Of a DNA stretch of 33,552 nt, positions 31,821-33,552 are shown in pieces (within the stretch, counting starts at the first letter, position 1; every line of letters starts with the position of its first letter). This DNA is from Omnitrophica bacterium RIFCSPLOWO2_01_FULL_45_10b (GTDB taxonomy: Bacteria > Omnitrophota > Omnitrophia > Omnitrophales > Danuiimicrobiaceae): assembly GCA_001804205.1 (NCBI GenBank), contig MHFM01000012.1:41975-75526 (forward strand), written 5' to 3'. A program made the translations under genes and the position numbers. The notes beneath the pieces are model-generated. The model saw only the letters and a list, made by a program, of their open reading frames with translations, was not told the DNA's origin and did not search any database.

Positions 31821-33278
31821 CTAAATTTTGACTGATTTGCGCTCGGCACGCTCATAAAGCATAATATAGCGCCGCGCTGATTTAGCCCACGAAAAATCGC
31901 AAATCATTCCATTCCGGATCAACTTCGTCCAGGCTTTCTGGTTTTGATAAACGCTGACGGCACGGCGCATGGTTTCCAAAAGGTCGCGCGATTCATAACC
32001 GGAAAAAACAAAACCATTTCCATGCCCGCTTTTCGGATTAAATTCCTGAACGGTATCCACAAGCCCGCCTGTTTCTCTAACAATGGGGACTGTCCCCAAG
32101 CGAAGCGCAAACATCGGGCCCAAACCGCAAGGCTCATAACGCGAAGGCGTTAAAAACAGATCGGCGCCGGCATAAATCCGTTTCGCCATTTTATCATCAA
32201 AGGTAATATTTAAGCCTAAATGCTCGGGATGCCGTTTCTGCAAAACGCGAAGCGCTTTGTGATATTCCTCAGCGCCGGTTCCTAAAATGATAAGCTGCCA
32301 ATTTTCTTTCGCCATGTCCTCAACGATTGGCGCAAGAATGTCGAGCCCTTTTTGATCGACAAGCCTGCCGATGAAAGCAAAGAGCGGAATTTTTGGGTCC
32401 ACTTTCAAATGGTTTTCCTTTTGAAGCGCTTGCTTGCACAGTTTTTTCCCTTCCAAATCTTTGGCTGTGAAATTGGCTGGAATTTCCTTTTCATGTTCGG
32501 GATCCCATTCGCTCGGATCGATTCCATTAACAATCCCGAAAAGGTCCCCTTTGCGCCTGGCCAACACTGCTTCCAATCCGCATCCAAAACCCGGCGTTTG
32601 AATTTCTTCGGCATATCGTTCACTCACCGTTGTTAAAGCATCCGAATAGACAAGGCCGCCTTTCAAAAAGCTAACCTTGCCGTAAAATTCAAGCCGCTCA
32701 AATCGAAACTCATCCCATGAAAGTCCGGTTACCGGCATTGAATCCGGAGGGAAATTTCCCTGATACGCCAAATTGTGAATTGTAAATAATGTTTTTGTTT
32801 TCTTAAAAAATGGATCGCCTTGGTAAAGCGTTTTCAAATAAACGGGAATCAAACCTGTTTGCCAATCGTGGCAATGAACGATGTCGGGTTTTATTTTAAG
32901 CCGCTTCAATGCCTCAACGGTAGCGCGCTGAAACAACGTAAAGCGGCGGTCATTATCCGGATAGTCACCCATCGGAGTTCCGTATAACTCGTCTCGGTCG
33001 AAATATTCATTGTGACCGATAAAAAAGATTTTAAGTTCTCCGAATTTCAAAGAAAAAATAGAGGCGGTCTCTACTTCAGACCCGAGCGGAACGTGAATCT
33101 TCTCGCCAACCGGTTCTAAAGTAAAACCTTTTTTGGTAATCCGTTTATATTTAGGAAGAAAAACGGAAACGCGGTGCCCAAGCTTTGCGATTTCCTTCGG
33201 CAGGCTGCCCAATACATCTCCGAGCCCTCCCGTTGTCGCAAACGGCACCATTTCGGAAGAAACAAATACAACGTCCAT
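31821..33278 (-). CDS. glgA: Glycogen synthase (ADP-glucose type, GT5)
   Basis: 485 residues, normal for bacterial GlgA. It adds glucose from ADP-glucose to growing alpha-1,4-glucan. The N-terminal GT5 domain is complete up to HNLAYQG and the GVVNGID-like IVNGIDPSEWDP. The C-terminal domain has the catalytic region SRYEPCGLGPMFALR and RETGGLVDTV. The nucleotide loop near the start reads ATTGGLGDV; most members have KTGGL, so the lysine (E. coli Lys15) is threonine here. The start codon lies two bases from the right edge of an inverted-repeat element, and no clear ribosome binding site is seen. A CBM48 protein gene lies just upstream, and thiG follows after nine bases. Confidence 0.95.
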   Translation of the reverse strand: MDVVFVSSEMVPFATTGGLGDVLGSLPKEIAKLGHRVSVFLPKYKRITKKGFTLEPVGEKIHVPLGSEVETASIFSLKFGELKIFFIGHNEYFDRDELYGTPMGDYPDNDRRFTLFQRATVEALKRLKIKPDIVHCHDWQTGLIPVYLKTLYQGDPFFKKTKTLFTIHNLAYQGNFPPDSMPVTGLSWDEFRFERLEFYGKVSFLKGGLVYSDALTTVSERYAEEIQTPGFGCGLEAVLARRKGDLFGIVNGIDPSEWDPEHEKEIPANFTAKDLEGKKLCKQALQKENHLKVDPKIPLFAFIGRLVDQKGLDILAPIVEDMAKENWQLIILGTGAEEYHKALRVLQKRHPEHLGLNITFDDKMAKRIYAGADLFLTPSRYEPCGLGPMFALRLGTVPIVRETGGLVDTVQEFNPKSGHGNGFVFSGYESRDLLETMRRAVSVYQNQKAWTKLIRNGMICDFSWAKSARRYIMLYERAERKSVKI

Positions 33279-33280
33279 AA

Positions 33281-33406
33281 ACCCCGTTAGAGATAGGAAA
33301 TGCCTTCGGCATTTCCGTGTATTCTCTGTAAAATTTCTAACTTGTTCATCGTGTTTGTCATATCTTTACACTTGTTATTATGAAGACGCATTATCTCTAA
33401 CGGGGT
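33281..33406. repeat. 126-bp inverted-repeat element, copy 2 (ends ACCCCGTTAGAGATA)
   Basis: ACCCCGTTAGAGATA at 33281-33295 is exactly complementary to TATCTCTAACGGGGT at 33392-33406. The interior includes an AATGCCTTCGGCATT hairpin. It shares the terminal ACCCCGTTAGA with copy 1 at 19643 and fills the spacer between the CBM48 gene and glgA. Confidence 0.85.
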
Positions 33407-33413
33407 AAACTCC

Positions 33414-33552
33414 TCATGTAATTTCAATGACACAATTCCAAGTTCCAAACGCGTTGGGAACGCAAATGACCGGCCTTTGGTCATTTTCCCAATTTCCGTC
33501 TACAAGATAGCGATATTCATAGCGCCCCGGCTTTAATTTAAGGGACAAACGC
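33414..33552 (-). CDS. Glycogen-binding (CBM48 / AMPK-type) domain protein, C-terminal end
   Basis: The last 45 codons of a minus-strand gene cut by the window edge. They read LKPGRYEYRYLVDGNWENDQ followed by PNAFGTWNCVIEIT and a TGA at 33414. The YEYRYLVDG and NPFG-like pattern is the end of the E-set/CBM48 fold that binds glycogen or starch. Short single-domain proteins of this kind often stand beside glycogen genes; here glgA follows 135 bases downstream. It likely helps to tether an enzyme to glycogen (inference). The 65-residue ORF in the track at 33287-33484 is a shadow in another frame. Confidence 0.85.
   Translation of the reverse strand, partial: RLSLKLKPGRYEYRYLVDGNWENDQRPVICVPNAFGTWNCVIEIT

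Noticed and set aside
1-33552. tRNA or rRNA genes
   Set aside because: Intergenic gaps are short and filled with repeats; no cloverleaf or rRNA-like sequence was recognised.

Overview
The window reads as a chromosomal segment from a Gram-negative (diderm), probably uncultured bacterium. Direct evidence for an outer membrane is two large beta-barrel-type proteins, two lipoproteins and an AsmA-family protein. The dense array of palindromic repeats with a REP-associated transposase (RAYT), the argCJBDFGH-lysA-dapFAB gene order and a short CBM48 gene ahead of glgA are compatible with Candidatus Omnitrophota or a related PVC-type lineage. That placement is inference; no rRNA or other decisive marker is present. 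Almost every gene is on the minus strand; only rnc is on the plus strand.

Layout, in plus coordinates (transcription of most genes runs right to left). 1-397: 5' part of uvrA behind an intrinsic terminator. 420-7250: an envelope block of a lipoprotein, a 1562-residue multidomain outer-membrane protein and a second 548-residue outer-membrane protein. 7286-19467: an arginine and lysine/diaminopimelate biosynthesis super-cluster, transcribed argC-argJ-argB-argD-argF-argG-argH-lysA-dapF-dapA-dapB. It has tight spacing, several ATGA stop/start overlaps, a near-perfect sigma70 promoter and an attenuator-like hairpin in front of argC. 19809-20519: rnc on the plus strand. 20711-25168: truA, then the rplM-rpsI ribosomal operon with its own TTGACA-17-TATACT promoter, continuing into a tiny lipoprotein and an AsmA-like protein. 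25168-27784: an accessory-looking stretch with a PTOX/AOX-like di-iron oxidase, a putative PD-(D/E)XK protein, a DEDDh exonuclease and a BrnT/antitoxin pair. 28170-33552: asd, a RAYT, leuB, thiG, glgA and the C-terminal end of a CBM48 protein.

How it works together: argJ/B/C/D make ornithine from glutamate through acetylated intermediates, and argF/G/H convert it to arginine. asd, dapA, dapB, dapF and lysA cover most of the aspartate-to-lysine/meso-DAP route; the steps between DapB and DapF are not in the window. meso-DAP also feeds peptidoglycan, which may explain the envelope genes downstream of dapB. leuB (leucine), thiG (thiazole) and glgA/CBM48 (glycogen) are single pathway genes.

The most unusual feature is the repeat landscape. 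There are several palindromic or inverted-repeat families, a RAYT gene fitted between leuB and asd with ATGA overlaps on both sides, and a perfect 28-bp palindrome that occurs both next to argH and in frame inside the RAYT gene. A second palindromic element is inserted in frame in thiG. Two copies of a small CCCCGTTAGA-ended element sit upstream of rnc and of glgA. The argC leader attenuator, an inverted repeat that could mask the argJ ribosome binding site, and a ten-residue insertion at the ArgJ self-cleavage site also merit a second look.
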